The notes under the pieces: model-generated
Told to the model about the DNA's origin: nothing
Databases searched by the model: none
Seen by the model: the letters and a program-made list of their open reading frames with translations, nothing else
Part shown: one piece after another, positions 8,922-16,989 of the stretch
How positions within the stretch are numbered: position 1 is the first letter of the stretch
Layout of the letters: every line of letters begins with the position of its first letter
Made by a program: the position numbers and the translations under genes
Source: JBLIKP01 sp047635375
GTDB lineage: Bacteria > Bacteroidota > Bacteroidia > Sphingobacteriales > Sphingobacteriaceae
Direction: 5' to 3'
Assembly: GCA_047635375.1 (NCBI GenBank)
Contig: JBLIKP010000007.1
Span: 1-43,064, forward strand
Length of the DNA: 43,064 nucleotides

Positions 8922-9842
8922 TTATTTATTTAGGTCGTTGACGGTTTGAATGAAAATTTGATTTAACGAGGGGATAACTTCGCTAGCTCCATGCAGGGTA
9001 ATCACGGGGATTAAGTTCTCTAGGAGAATATTTAAATTCCCTTTATCACTAATTTTTATTCTTATGTTTTTTAGCTTTCCAATTGTGGTCTCCCCAAGAT
9101 TGTCGTAAGTGCCATCTAGGGCTATTTTTAATTCGGATGTGCTCCCTTCGTAGAGAATATCGAAGGTGTTGGTCTTATACTGCTCCTTAATTTCAGATAC
9201 GGTTCCCTCAAGGACGTTTTTGGAATTGTTTATTAAGGCGATGTCGTCGCATATTTCTTCCACACTTTCCATGCGGTGTGTTGAGAAAATCACGGAAGTC
9301 CCGCGGTCCCTTAACTCTAGAATTTCCTTTTTAATTAACTCAGTGTTCACTGGGTCAAATCCTGTGAATGGCTCATCAAGTATAATAAGCTCAGGCTCAT
9401 GCATTACGGTGGCTACAAATTGAACTTTCTGCTGCATACCTTTTGAGAGTTCCTCCACTTTTTTATTCCACCACGTGGTCATTCCCATTTTTTCAAACCA
9501 GAATTTTATTTTTTTGGTGGCTTCAACCTTGGACATCCCTTTTAATTGAGCCAGATAAATCACCTGCTCTCCAATTTTCATCTTCTTGTAAAGTCCGCGC
9601 TCCTCAGGAAGGTAGCCTATGCGACGAATATGGTCGGGCCCAAGTGGTGTGCCATTAAAGAGAACCTCACCTTGGTCGGGACCGGTGATTTGGTTGATGA
9701 TTCGGATTAATGTGGTTTTACCCGCACCGTTAGGGCCTAGGAGTCCGAAAATCTTTCCTTTTTCAACCCGAAGACTGACATCATCTAAAGCTTTATGAGT
9801 GGCAAACTGCTTACTCACGTTGTTTACTTCCAAAATATGCAT
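8922..9842 (-). CDS. ABC transporter ATP-binding protein, NatA-like
   Basis: A 306-residue ATPase. The Walker A motif is GLLGPNGAGKTTLIRI, the signature is LSKGMQQKVQF, Walker B is ELIILDEPFTGFDPV and the switch histidine is STHRMES. Residues about 220-306 form an extra C-terminal domain common to drug- and NatA-type exporters. It is the first gene of a three-gene minus-strand unit (ATPase, permease, Ppx) with spacings of 2 and 6 bp. The transported substrate is unknown. Confidence 0.92.
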   Translation of the reverse strand: MHILEVNNVSKQFATHKALDDVSLRVEKGKIFGLLGPNGAGKTTLIRIINQITGPDQGEVLFNGTPLGPDHIRRIGYLPEERGLYKKMKIGEQVIYLAQLKGMSKVEATKKIKFWFEKMGMTTWWNKKVEELSKGMQQKVQFVATVMHEPELIILDEPFTGFDPVNTELIKKEILELRDRGTSVIFSTHRMESVEEICDDIALINNSKNVLEGTVSEIKEQYKTNTFDILYEGSTSELKIALDGTYDNLGETTIGKLKNIRIKISDKGNLNILLENLIPVITLHGASEVIPSLNQIFIQTVNDLNK

Positions 9843-9875
9843 ACGTGTATTTTATTAAGGTTGACCCGAAATTAA

Positions 9876-9905
9876 AAAAGCTCCGCAATTAATTGCGGAG
9901 CTTTT
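9876..9905 (-). terminator. Intrinsic terminator after dnaJ
   Basis: A perfect 30-bp palindrome, AAAAGCTCCGCAATT followed at once by its complement, ends the minus-strand grpE-dnaJ unit, with further T residues on the minus strand. The symmetry allows two-way function, but the gene on the left reads away from it. Confidence 0.88.
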
Positions 9906-9923
9906 CAAAAAAGATTTTTCCTG

Positions 9924-11084
9924 CTAAAAGTATTCCTTCATTCTTTCGAAGAATCCTTTGTCGTTTTTTCCTGGCTGTGGCTGAAAGTTTGGTGAGTCTG
10001 AAAGTGTTTCTAACAATTCTTTCTCTTCTTTACTTAGGGCTTTTGGGGTCCAAATGTTCACATTGATCAGTTGGTCACCTCTTCCGTATCCTTGTATACT
10101 AGGAATTCCTTTTCCGCGTAAGCGTAAAATTTTACCTCCTTGTGTTCCTGGCTCGATTTTAATTTTTGCCTTTCCACCGATTGTTGGAATCTCAACTGAC
10201 GCTCCTAAAGCAGCTTCAGTAAAGCTTACATATAGGTCAAAGATTACGTTGTCGTTGTCGCGCTGTAATTGTTCGTGTTTCTTTTCCTCGATTACAATTA
10301 ATAAGTCACCTGATGGTCCACCACGCTCTCCAGCATTTCCACTGCCGCTCATACTTAGCTGCATGCCGTCTTGCACTCCTGCCGGAATGTTTACGGCTAG
10401 GGTTTCGTCTTGACGTTGTCTACCCGTGCTTGAACAAGAATTACATCCATTGGTGATGATTTTTCCTTCTCCATTACACGTAGGGCAAGTCGCAGTGGTT
10501 TGCATTTGACCTAGGATTGTATTGGTCACCCTACGCACGGCTCCTTGTCCGTTACACGTGCTACATGTGTTGAAAGAGTTGCTGTCTTTTGCTCCCGTTC
10601 CAGTACATGTGTCGCAAGTGTTAAACTTGTTGACTTTTATTTTTTTCTCAACACCATCGGCAATTTCCTCAAGTGTAAGTGCAATTTTTATACGAAGATT
10701 AGAGCCTTTTTTTCCTTGGGCTCTTCCACGAGATGTACGTGATCCGCCACCAAAAAAGCTTTCAAACGGGTGTTGTCCGCCAAAAACGTCTCCAAACTGG
10801 CTGAAAATATCGTCCATTGACATTCCGCCACCGTAACCGCCGCCACCCCCGCCAGCACCGCTCATTCCTGCGTGCCCGAATTGGTCGTAACGTTGTTTTT
10901 TCTCAGCGTTTCCTAAGATTTCGTAAGCCTCAGCAGCCTCCTTGAACTTCGCTTCCGCGGAAGAATCGTCAGGATTTTTATCCGGGTGAAACTTGATGGC
11001 CATCTTACGATAAGCCTTTTTTATTTCCTCGGGTGAAGCTCCTTTTGAAACTCCTAATACATCGTAATAATCTCTTTTGGACAT
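9924..11084 (-). CDS. dnaJ: Chaperone protein DnaJ
   Basis: A 386-residue type I DnaJ, the Hsp40 co-chaperone that stimulates DnaK ATPase activity. The J domain (residues 1-70) has the HPD motif in KFHPDKNPDD. A Gly-rich linker at about 75-105 is followed by the zinc-binding region at about 145-220: CDTCTGTG, CSTCNGQG, CPTCNGEG and CNSCSSTG. The fourth repeat departs from the usual C-x-x-C-x-G-x-G by having Ser in place of the first Gly, but the metal-binding cysteines are intact. The C-terminal substrate-binding domains end with the dimer tail. grpE lies 23 bp upstream; dnaK is not in the window. Confidence 0.97.
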   Translation of the reverse strand: MSKRDYYDVLGVSKGASPEEIKKAYRKMAIKFHPDKNPDDSSAEAKFKEAAEAYEILGNAEKKQRYDQFGHAGMSGAGGGGGGYGGGMSMDDIFSQFGDVFGGQHPFESFFGGGSRTSRGRAQGKKGSNLRIKIALTLEEIADGVEKKIKVNKFNTCDTCTGTGAKDSNSFNTCSTCNGQGAVRRVTNTILGQMQTTATCPTCNGEGKIITNGCNSCSSTGRQRQDETLAVNIPAGVQDGMQLSMSGSGNAGERGGPSGDLLIVIEEKKHEQLQRDNDNVIFDLYVSFTEAALGASVEIPTIGGKAKIKIEPGTQGGKILRLRGKGIPSIQGYGRGDQLINVNIWTPKALSKEEKELLETLSDSPNFQPQPGKNDKGFFERMKEYF

Positions 11085-11107
11085 TATTTATTAGTCTTTT
11101 TGTTCAA

Positions 11108-11686
11108 TTAACTTCCAACCACAACCTTGGCATGACGGATAACCGTTTCTCCTAGGTAGTAGCCTTTTTCGATTTCATCCATTACCACACCGATTTTTTT
11201 CTTGTTTGGTGCAGGGATTTTTGTGATTGCGTCATGAATCTCGGAATCGAATTTTTCGTTAATAGAAACCATCGGCTTTAAGCCTTGTTGTTTTAACGTA
11301 TTTTGAAGCTTATTATAAATAAGATCAATTCCTTCCTTAACCGATTTAACATCAGCGGCATCATTCATATTCTTCATGGCGCGCTCAAAATCGTCGATAA
11401 CAGGAATTACAGATTTGATAACATCCTTTCCAGCAGTATCTAAAAGCTCAATTCTTTCTTTTGCAGTACGTTTTCTGAAATTTTCGAAATCAGAATAAAG
11501 GCGTAAAAATTTATTATTTAGCTCGCCGTTTTCCGTTTTTAGAGCTTCAATTTCTGCGTGAAGTTTTTCTTCAGGAGTTAATTCCTTAGCCGGTTCTTGT
11601 TCAGCTTGTGTTTCTTCAGAAGACCCTTGTGCGTTGGTCTCTTCATTTTCATCAAGTTGCTCTGCAGCTTCCTTGGTTTCTTTCAT
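11108..11686 (-). CDS. grpE: Nucleotide exchange factor GrpE
   Basis: A 192-residue GrpE, which releases ADP from DnaK. The acidic, low-complexity N-terminus (EETNAQGSSEETQAEQ) is followed by the long dimerising helix (ALKTENGELNNKFLRLYSDF, then ENFRKRTAKERIE) and the beta-wing, in which GYYLGETVIRHAKVVVG is the diagnostic C-terminal signature. It is the first gene of the grpE-dnaJ unit. No CIRCE element or perfect -7 element was found in the 139 bp upstream, so how heat induction is achieved is not visible. Confidence 0.96.
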   Translation of the reverse strand: MKETKEAAEQLDENEETNAQGSSEETQAEQEPAKELTPEEKLHAEIEALKTENGELNNKFLRLYSDFENFRKRTAKERIELLDTAGKDVIKSVIPVIDDFERAMKNMNDAADVKSVKEGIDLIYNKLQNTLKQQGLKPMVSINEKFDSEIHDAITKIPAPNKKKIGVVMDEIEKGYYLGETVIRHAKVVVGS

Positions 11687-11825
11687 CTCTTTATTATAAA
11701 TTGAATAAATATATTCAGGGTATTAATTTTCTGTTTTGAAGGGCGCAAATATGCTGCCAATTGGTGTATTAAGCCAATATGTCACATAAAAAGATAGAAT
11801 TCTGCCAAAAGGCCGTGGGGAGTGG

Positions 11826-12515
11826 TTAAACAGTCAGTTTTTCTTCCGTAATTAAGCCATCTTTGCAGCGGATTAATCGTGCGGGAAATTTTTGAATTAC
11901 TTGATAATCGTGAGTAGCCATCAAAACTGCTGTTCCTTCCGCGCTAATTTGCTTTAAAAGGGTTACAATTTCGTTGGAAGTTTTTGGATCTAGATTTCCT
12001 GTAGGCTCATCGGCCAAGATAATTTCTGGATTATTTAACAATGCACGACCAATAACTACCCTTTGTTGCTCACCACCACTAAGTTGATGGGGCATTTTTT
12101 GGATACTTTCTTTAAGTCCAACAAGGTTCATTACGTGCTCTATGCGGTTATTTATCTCCGATTTCTTTTTCCAACCTGTAGCTTTTAAAACAAATTTTAA
12201 GTTTTCGCCAATCGAGCGATCAGTCAAAAGTTGGAAATCTTGAAAAACGATCCCGATTTTACGTCTTAAATAAGGTGTTTCTTTAGACTTAATTTTATTA
12301 AGATTAAATCCTGCAACTTCACCATGGCCAGCGAAAATATTTAATTCACCATATAAAATTTTGAGCAGAGAACTTTTTCCGCTACCAGTTTCACCAACTA
12401 AGTATGAAAATTCGCCCTCATCAATGGTTAGATTTACGCCTTTTAGGACAATGTTGCTTGCCTGATAAACATCAACTTCGGTAAGTTGAATAACGTGATT
12501 TGGTGATTCGCTCAT
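11826..12515 (-). CDS. ftsE: FtsE-like ABC ATPase
   Basis: A 229-residue stand-alone ABC ATPase. Walker A is VGETGSGKSSLLKI, the signature is QLSGGEQQRVVIGRA, Walker B is EIILADEPTGNLDP and the switch is ATHDYQ. The order and DEPTGNLD motif match FtsE and the MacB/LolD group. In Bacteroidota a lone gene of this kind with no adjacent permease is generally annotated as the cell-division ATPase FtsE, whose partner FtsX activates peptidoglycan hydrolases. No ftsX is in this window, so the assignment rests on sequence type. It lies 4 bp downstream of the small gene at 12520-12723. Confidence 0.78.
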   Translation of the reverse strand: MSESPNHVIQLTEVDVYQASNIVLKGVNLTIDEGEFSYLVGETGSGKSSLLKILYGELNIFAGHGEVAGFNLNKIKSKETPYLRRKIGIVFQDFQLLTDRSIGENLKFVLKATGWKKKSEINNRIEHVMNLVGLKESIQKMPHQLSGGEQQRVVIGRALLNNPEIILADEPTGNLDPKTSNEIVTLLKQISAEGTAVLMATHDYQVIQKFPARLIRCKDGLITEEKLTV

Positions 12516-12519
12516 AAGT

Positions 12520-12723
12520 TTACAAAGAAAGTTTTTTTAGAGTTCCGAAAGGAATTTCTTGAATTGTTTTTATTATTTGATCGGTTTGATCACCTAGTCC
12601 GCACTTCTGTAGCGCCTTCTCAGGGCGGTCTACGCGGAAATACGAAAGCAGCGTAAACTGCTCGTCTCTAATTTGCACGTAGTCAGGAATTTTGCTCGTG
12701 CCTTTTATTTTTATGATGTACAA
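12520..12723 (-). CDS. Small conserved protein upstream of ftsE
   Basis: A 67-residue protein with no recognised domain. It begins MYIIKIKGTSKIPDYVQIRD and ends with a basic helix (IPFGTLKKLSL). It has no signal peptide or membrane segment. The 4-bp spacing to the ATPase gene and the shared strand imply one transcript. A similar short frame beside ftsE is my recollection from related genomes and is not shown by the sequence itself. Confidence 0.6.
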   Translation of the reverse strand: MYIIKIKGTSKIPDYVQIRDEQFTLLSYFRVDRPEKALQKCGLGDQTDQIIKTIQEIPFGTLKKLSL

Positions 12724-12752
12724 CTTAAAATTTTTTTTATTGAATTTTTATA

Positions 12753-12760
12753 TATCTTTG
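12753..12760 (+). promoter_or_regulatory. -7 promoter element of the OmpA/TPR lipoprotein gene
   Basis: TATCTTTG, followed by C, is a perfect match to the Bacteroidota TAnnTTTG element. It lies about 70 bp before the start at 12830, giving a leader of roughly 60 nt. No convincing -33 TTTG is seen at the usual distance; the region is a run of T. Confidence 0.65.
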
Positions 12761-12829
12761 CCAAACGCTAAAAAAACAGATTATACCTCAGTTTTATTGC
12801 AAAAATAAACAATAAAATTAAAACCTAAT

Positions 12830-14539
12830 ATGAGCAATATGAACTTTAAAAGTTTCGGATTATTAATTCTTTCAGTGACCATACTTTCAGGTTGTGCTCT
12901 GAAGAAAATGAAAAAGAAAGCTGATGCAATCAGCTATGAAGTTGTCCCAGAATACCTTGAGGTACATGGTGACAGCGTGAAGGTAACAATTAATGGTGTA
13001 CTTCCACGTAAATACTTCAACAGAAGATCAACCATGGAGTTGAACCCATACATCGCATATGAAGGTGGACAAACCGAGTTAAAGTCGTTAAGACTTAAAG
13101 GTGAGAAAATCGTAGGCGACGGTGTAGTAGTTCAAAGAAAAGATGGGGGTTCATTCACTTATACTGACCGCGTTCCTTTTAACGAAGGAATGAAAGTTTC
13201 AGAATTAAAGCTAGACATCAAAGGTGCGCGTAAAAGCAAAACTTTAGATTTCGAAACTGTGAAACTTGCTGATGGTGTGATTACTACTTCTAAAATGGTA
13301 GAGTCTACTGAAGTTGCTATGTTAGGAAAAGATAAATACAAAAAGGTGGTTCCAATTGAAACTTCTGGAAAAGTACTTTTCGATATGAACAAGGCAATCG
13401 TGAAGAAGGATGTTAAAAAAGGTGAGAGCATCACTAAAATTGACCAATTCATCGCTGAAGGTCACTCGATCATTGGTATCCAAATTGGTGGTTTTGCATC
13501 TCCTGATGGAGCTGTTGACTTAAACACTAAACTTTCTGTTAATCGTTCTTCAACTACTTATGACTTCTTAAGAGATTTCTTAAAAGACAAAGGTATTGCG
13601 CAAGTTAACGACAGTAACTTCTACAAAAGAAGCAACACTGCTGAAGACTGGGCTGGACTTAAGAACATCGCAGGAACAAAAGACTTCGAAGACAAAGACA
13701 AAATTGTGAGTATCGTAAACACTGTTTCTGATGTTAACAATCGTGAGGCTGAGCTTAAGAAATTAACCTCTTACAGGAAAATCGCTAAAGATCTTCTTCC
13801 TCCATTACGTCGTGCTGAGATAAAAATCCTAGCTAACGAAAAGAGAAAGTCTGATGCTGAGATTTCTGATCTTGCAAAAAACAACCCTACTCAATTAACT
13901 GAAGAAGAATTATTATATGCTGCTTCAATGACTGAGAACTGGGATGAAAAAGTAGCAATTTACTCTGCTTTCATGAAAGCTTTCCCTAACGACTGGAGAG
14001 GTTATAACAATGTAGCGTACGTTTACCTTAACCAAGGTGGAAAAAATGCTGAAGCTCAAGAAATGCTTGACAAGGCAAATAAATTAGACAAAGACAATGC
14101 AATTATTTATAATAACTTAGGTGTTACTTTCTTAAACCAAAGTGACCTTAAAAATGCTGAGTCTTATTACTTATTAGCTCAATCATTCGGTGCTAACGAA
14201 AGCCTTAACTTAGGAAACGTTAAAATCCGTCAAGGTGACTATAGCTCTGCTATTGCTTACTACGGTTCTGCTAACAAATGTACATTCAACAGTGGTCTTG
14301 CTAATACTTTAGCTGGAAACTACGATGCTGCAGGTGGTGCTCTTAACTGTGCTCCTCAAGCTGCTAATGCATTCTACTTAAAAGCTGTTTTAGGTGCTCG
14401 TACTGGTAACTTAGATATGTTAACTACTAACTTAACTCGTGCGATTAAAGAAGATGCAAGCATGCGTGATGCTGCTAAGAAAGATTTAGAATTCGCTGCA
14501 TACCGCGATTCAGATACTTTCAAAGTTGCTATTCGCTAA
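12830..14539 (+). CDS. Outer-membrane lipoprotein with OmpA-like and TPR regions
   Basis: A 569-residue protein with a lipoprotein signal ending in the lipobox SGC (cysteine about residue 22), so it is predicted to be lipid-anchored. Residues about 35-170 are a beta-rich domain. About 180-330 resembles an OmpA-type peptidoglycan-binding region (GKVLFDMNKAIVKKD, GFASPDGAVDLNTKLSVNRS). From about 365 onward tetratricopeptide-type repeats follow (GYNNVAYVYLNQGGKNAEAQ, IIYNNLGVTFLNQSDLKNAE). Codon use is more uniform than in the neighbours, with many CTT, GGT and AAC codons, suggesting high expression. It has a perfect -7 promoter element and its own terminator. A role linking outer membrane to cell wall is inferred. 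Confidence 0.8.
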   Translation: MSNMNFKSFGLLILSVTILSGCALKKMKKKADAISYEVVPEYLEVHGDSVKVTINGVLPRKYFNRRSTMELNPYIAYEGGQTELKSLRLKGEKIVGDGVVVQRKDGGSFTYTDRVPFNEGMKVSELKLDIKGARKSKTLDFETVKLADGVITTSKMVESTEVAMLGKDKYKKVVPIETSGKVLFDMNKAIVKKDVKKGESITKIDQFIAEGHSIIGIQIGGFASPDGAVDLNTKLSVNRSSTTYDFLRDFLKDKGIAQVNDSNFYKRSNTAEDWAGLKNIAGTKDFEDKDKIVSIVNTVSDVNNREAELKKLTSYRKIAKDLLPPLRRAEIKILANEKRKSDAEISDLAKNNPTQLTEEELLYAASMTENWDEKVAIYSAFMKAFPNDWRGYNNVAYVYLNQGGKNAEAQEMLDKANKLDKDNAIIYNNLGVTFLNQSDLKNAESYYLLAQSFGANESLNLGNVKIRQGDYSSAIAYYGSANKCTFNSGLANTLAGNYDAAGGALNCAPQAANAFYLKAVLGARTGNLDMLTTNLTRAIKEDASMRDAAKKDLEFAAYRDSDTFKVAIR

Positions 14540-14553
14540 TTGTAATAACACAT

Positions 14554-14586
14554 AAAAAAAAGCCCCGTTTTCACGGGGCTTTTTTT
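14554..14586 (+). terminator. Intrinsic terminator after the lipoprotein gene
   Basis: AGCCCCGT at 14561-14568 pairs with ACGGGGCT at 14573-14580, with an A run before and a T run after. It is 14 bp beyond the stop codon and is strong. It may also terminate the convergent luxC-type gene. Confidence 0.93.
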
Positions 14587-14601
14587 ATGCGATAAACTTT
14601 T

Positions 14602-15633
14602 TTAAAGTCCTAGTAAAAACTTCATGGTATCCACTCCATCAGCGTAATCCCAAAGCCTTGGCTTTTGCGTGTCACCCAATTTGACAGAATGCTTTACATC
14701 TAGGAAGTTGGAGGAGATGCATTGAATTTGATCTTTAAACCCTGCGAGTTTAGTTTTTAATACTTCCACATCATCATAAAATGAATAGTTTATTGAAGCT
14801 AGGCGAGGGGTAAGGGATTCATTCTCCGCGAAAATCATGTAACCAGTATCTAAATGAGGAATCCTGTTTAGAAGGAAAATGGTCTTGGTGTAATCGTAGT
14901 TGTTCTGGTATTTGAAGTTGTCCATAAGCAGACTGTAATCTTCAAAGGCGTCTAAAAGAGTTTCAGGCTTATATCCGGTAGGGATGTATATGTGCGATAC
15001 GTTTCTGCACCCAAGTCCGAAATAAGTGAATACATCGCTTCCTAATGCGTTTAGCGCATCCTGGTCTTCGTTCCCTTTTATTACCGCTACCGATTGTCGG
15101 CTTTTGCGGATAATATTTGGATACTTTCCAAAGTAAGAGTCAAAATATCTACTTGAATTATCAGAACCCGTGGCAATTACCGCTTGGAAATCAGCGAGCC
15201 TTTCTGTGAAATTAATCCAATTGGCAACCTCTGGCTCAAGATCAATTAAATAATTAACGCAGTAGCGTATTAATTCTTCGTCCTTACTTGAAACTTTTAT
15301 CAAGGATTTATTCCCTGAAATAAAAACTGAAAGAATGTCGTGCCAGCCCACCAATGGAATGTTTCCGGCAAGTATTAATCCAACAGTTTTTGCAGGTTTG
15401 TTCTCATCAAATTGACCTTTATAAGCATCCATCCAAAGGGTTAAGTTTTCTTGGGTGAGTTCCAATGACCAAGATTCTAGTGCTTTTTTGATAAACACGG
15501 GTTGGAACCATTCATTTTTTACTTTGGCCCTGATGATTAATTCTTCCAATCCGGGTGATGAAGAATCACGTAAATGTTTCCCGAGTAGGGCAAGGAGCTC
15601 AATACGTTTGTTGAGCGTAAGTTTTGGAGTCAT
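14602..15633 (-). CDS. LuxC-family acyl-CoA reductase
   Basis: A 343-residue protein of the LuxC-type acyl-CoA reductase family, within the aldehyde dehydrogenase superfamily, which uses NADPH to reduce acyl-CoA or acyl-ACP to aldehyde. Seen are GLILAGNIPLVGWHDILSVF at about residue 90, a GSDNSSRYFDSYF stretch at about 155 and a GLGCRNVSHIYIP segment at about 205 carrying the likely catalytic cysteine. No luxD, luxE or luciferase genes are nearby, so bioluminescence is not implied. The physiological substrate in Bacteroidota is unknown. It is transcribed divergently from the ferredoxin gene, 145 bp away. Confidence 0.82.
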   Translation of the reverse strand: MTPKLTLNKRIELLALLGKHLRDSSSPGLEELIIRAKVKNEWFQPVFIKKALESWSLELTQENLTLWMDAYKGQFDENKPAKTVGLILAGNIPLVGWHDILSVFISGNKSLIKVSSKDEELIRYCVNYLIDLEPEVANWINFTERLADFQAVIATGSDNSSRYFDSYFGKYPNIIRKSRQSVAVIKGNEDQDALNALGSDVFTYFGLGCRNVSHIYIPTGYKPETLLDAFEDYSLLMDNFKYQNNYDYTKTIFLLNRIPHLDTGYMIFAENESLTPRLASINYSFYDDVEVLKTKLAGFKDQIQCISSNFLDVKHSVKLGDTQKPRLWDYADGVDTMKFLLGL

Positions 15634-15726
15634 TGAGTTTTTTTTAATTCAAAGTTTGAATTGTCATAACAGTGCAAAATGTAAATTCATTCTTGATTTT
15701 CCCAAACATGAATCATAATTATGTGT

Positions 15727-15734
15727 TATCTTTG
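15727..15734 (+). promoter_or_regulatory. -7 promoter element of the ferredoxin gene
   Basis: TATCTTTG, followed by C, is a perfect Bacteroidota -7 element 45 bp before the ferredoxin start. No clear -33 TTG at the normal spacing is seen. Confidence 0.65.
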
Positions 15735-15778
15735 CAAAAAAAAGGAAATTCACACGTATTTAAAAGTAATCTGAATAA

Positions 15779-16132
15779 ATGGCTATTATAATTACCGACG
15801 AATGTATTAATTGTGGTGCTTGCGAACCAGAATGTCCAAATAATGCAATATATGACGCTGGTGTCCAATGGAAATTCTCTGAAGGTACTTCATTGTCTGG
15901 AGTGATCCCATTTGAAGATGGAAGTGAGCTTGATGCTGAGGCTCCAATGGATGCTGTAAATGATGAGGTTTACTATATTGTTCCCGATAAATGTACTGAA
16001 TGTAAAGGTTTTCATGAAGAGCCTCAATGTGCGGCCGTGTGCCCGGTTGATTGTTGTATAGATGATCCAGATGTGAGGGAGTCTGAAGAAGAATTATTAG
16101 GCAAGAAAGCCTGGCTACACTTGGGAGAATAA
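15779..16132 (+). CDS. 4Fe-4S dicluster ferredoxin
   Basis: A 117-residue soluble ferredoxin. The first cluster motif is CINCGACEPECP (C-x2-C-x2-C-x3-CP). The second set is CTECKGFHEEPQCAAVCPVDCC, with an enlarged loop between the second and third cysteines as in FdxA/Chromatium-type ferredoxins. Eight ligands for two [4Fe-4S] clusters are therefore present. An acidic insert (about residues 35-65) separates the clusters. It carries electrons at low potential; the partner is unknown, and the divergent acyl-CoA reductase neighbour may be coincidental, since that enzyme uses NADPH in characterised systems. It is monocistronic, with a promoter and a terminator. Confidence 0.93.
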   Translation: MAIIITDECINCGACEPECPNNAIYDAGVQWKFSEGTSLSGVIPFEDGSELDAEAPMDAVNDEVYYIVPDKCTECKGFHEEPQCAAVCPVDCCIDDPDVRESEEELLGKKAWLHLGE

Positions 16133-16153
16133 TAAAATGTGTAAAGAATAATG

Positions 16154-16186
16154 AAAAGGGAATTCAATTTTTTGGATTCCCTTTTT
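16154..16186 (+). terminator. Intrinsic terminator after the ferredoxin gene
   Basis: AAAAGGGAATTC pairs with GGATTCCCTTTT (one T-G wobble), with loop AATTTTTT and a run of T after. It is 21 bp past the stop codon. Confidence 0.78.
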
Positions 16187-16212
16187 ATATTTACTGCCCA
16201 AACAGTAAAACT

Positions 16213-16989
16213 ATGATTCAAGAATACGGAATTTGTCACCTTAGCGCTGCTCCATTGCGATTGGAACCTTCGGATAAAAGCGAACAAATAAGCCAGTTAA
16301 TCTTTGGTGAATCGGTAAGAATTCTTGACCGTAAAGAAAATTGGATTTTAGTACAAAACCTTCTGGATGGATATGAAGGATGGATGGATCCCAAACAGCT
16401 TATTTCATTAGATAAAAAGCCAGCACGTTCTTTAAAATCAACAGTGTTTGCAACTTCAATGGATGCGAAAGTTGAAAAAACCGACGGCGAATGGTTTCCA
16501 ATTAATCCAGGAAGTGAGCTTTTTGACTTTAATGGAGGAACTTTTAATGTAGCACAGAAGAAGTACAATTTCCGTGGAAGGGCAGCCGCACCCAATTCTA
16601 TCAATGCAAAAGCAAAAGTGGAAGAGTACTCCCGATTGTACCTGGGCGCTCCATATCAATGGGGCGGAAGGGCTTTAATGGGCATCGATTGCTCGGGCTT
16701 CGTGCAGAATGTTTTTAAAATGCTTGGCGTGGCGATGAAACGTGACGCATTTCAACAAGCCGAACAGGGTGATCTTGTTAATTTCTTTGAAGAAGCCGTA
16801 GTTGGAGATCTTGCCTTTTTCGATAATGAGGAAGGGCGCATTATCCATGTAGGAATAATTCTTCCAAACAACAAGGTTATCCATGCTGCTGGAGAAGTGC
16901 GCATTGATTCACTTGATCACCAAGGGATATTTAACGCCGAAATGAAAAAATATTCCCACAAACTCAGAATAATCCGAAGGGTTATTTAG
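16213..16989 (+). CDS. C40 (NlpC/P60) peptidase with SH3-like domains
   Basis: A 258-residue protein. The N-terminal part (about 1-130) holds bacterial SH3-like segments (LSAAPLRLEPSDKSEQISQL, then GYEGWMD). The C-terminal C40 domain starts at about 135 with LGAPYQWGGRALMGIDCSGF, which contains the catalytic Cys. GRIIHVGIILPNN carries the catalytic His, and KVIHAAGEVRID follows. Such enzymes cleave gamma-D-Glu-diamino acid bonds in cell-wall peptides. No signal peptide is seen, so it may act on recycled peptides in the cytoplasm, like the YkfC group; this is an inference. Its last 8 bases overlap the convergent SRAP gene. Confidence 0.9.
   Translation: MIQEYGICHLSAAPLRLEPSDKSEQISQLIFGESVRILDRKENWILVQNLLDGYEGWMDPKQLISLDKKPARSLKSTVFATSMDAKVEKTDGEWFPINPGSELFDFNGGTFNVAQKKYNFRGRAAAPNSINAKAKVEEYSRLYLGAPYQWGGRALMGIDCSGFVQNVFKMLGVAMKRDAFQQAEQGDLVNFFEEAVVGDLAFFDNEEGRIIHVGIILPNNKVIHAAGEVRIDSLDHQGIFNAEMKKYSHKLRIIRRVI

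Noticed and set aside
11687..11825. Heat-shock operator (CIRCE-type) upstream of grpE
   Set aside because: No TTAGCACTC-N9-GAGTGCTAA or close variant is present.
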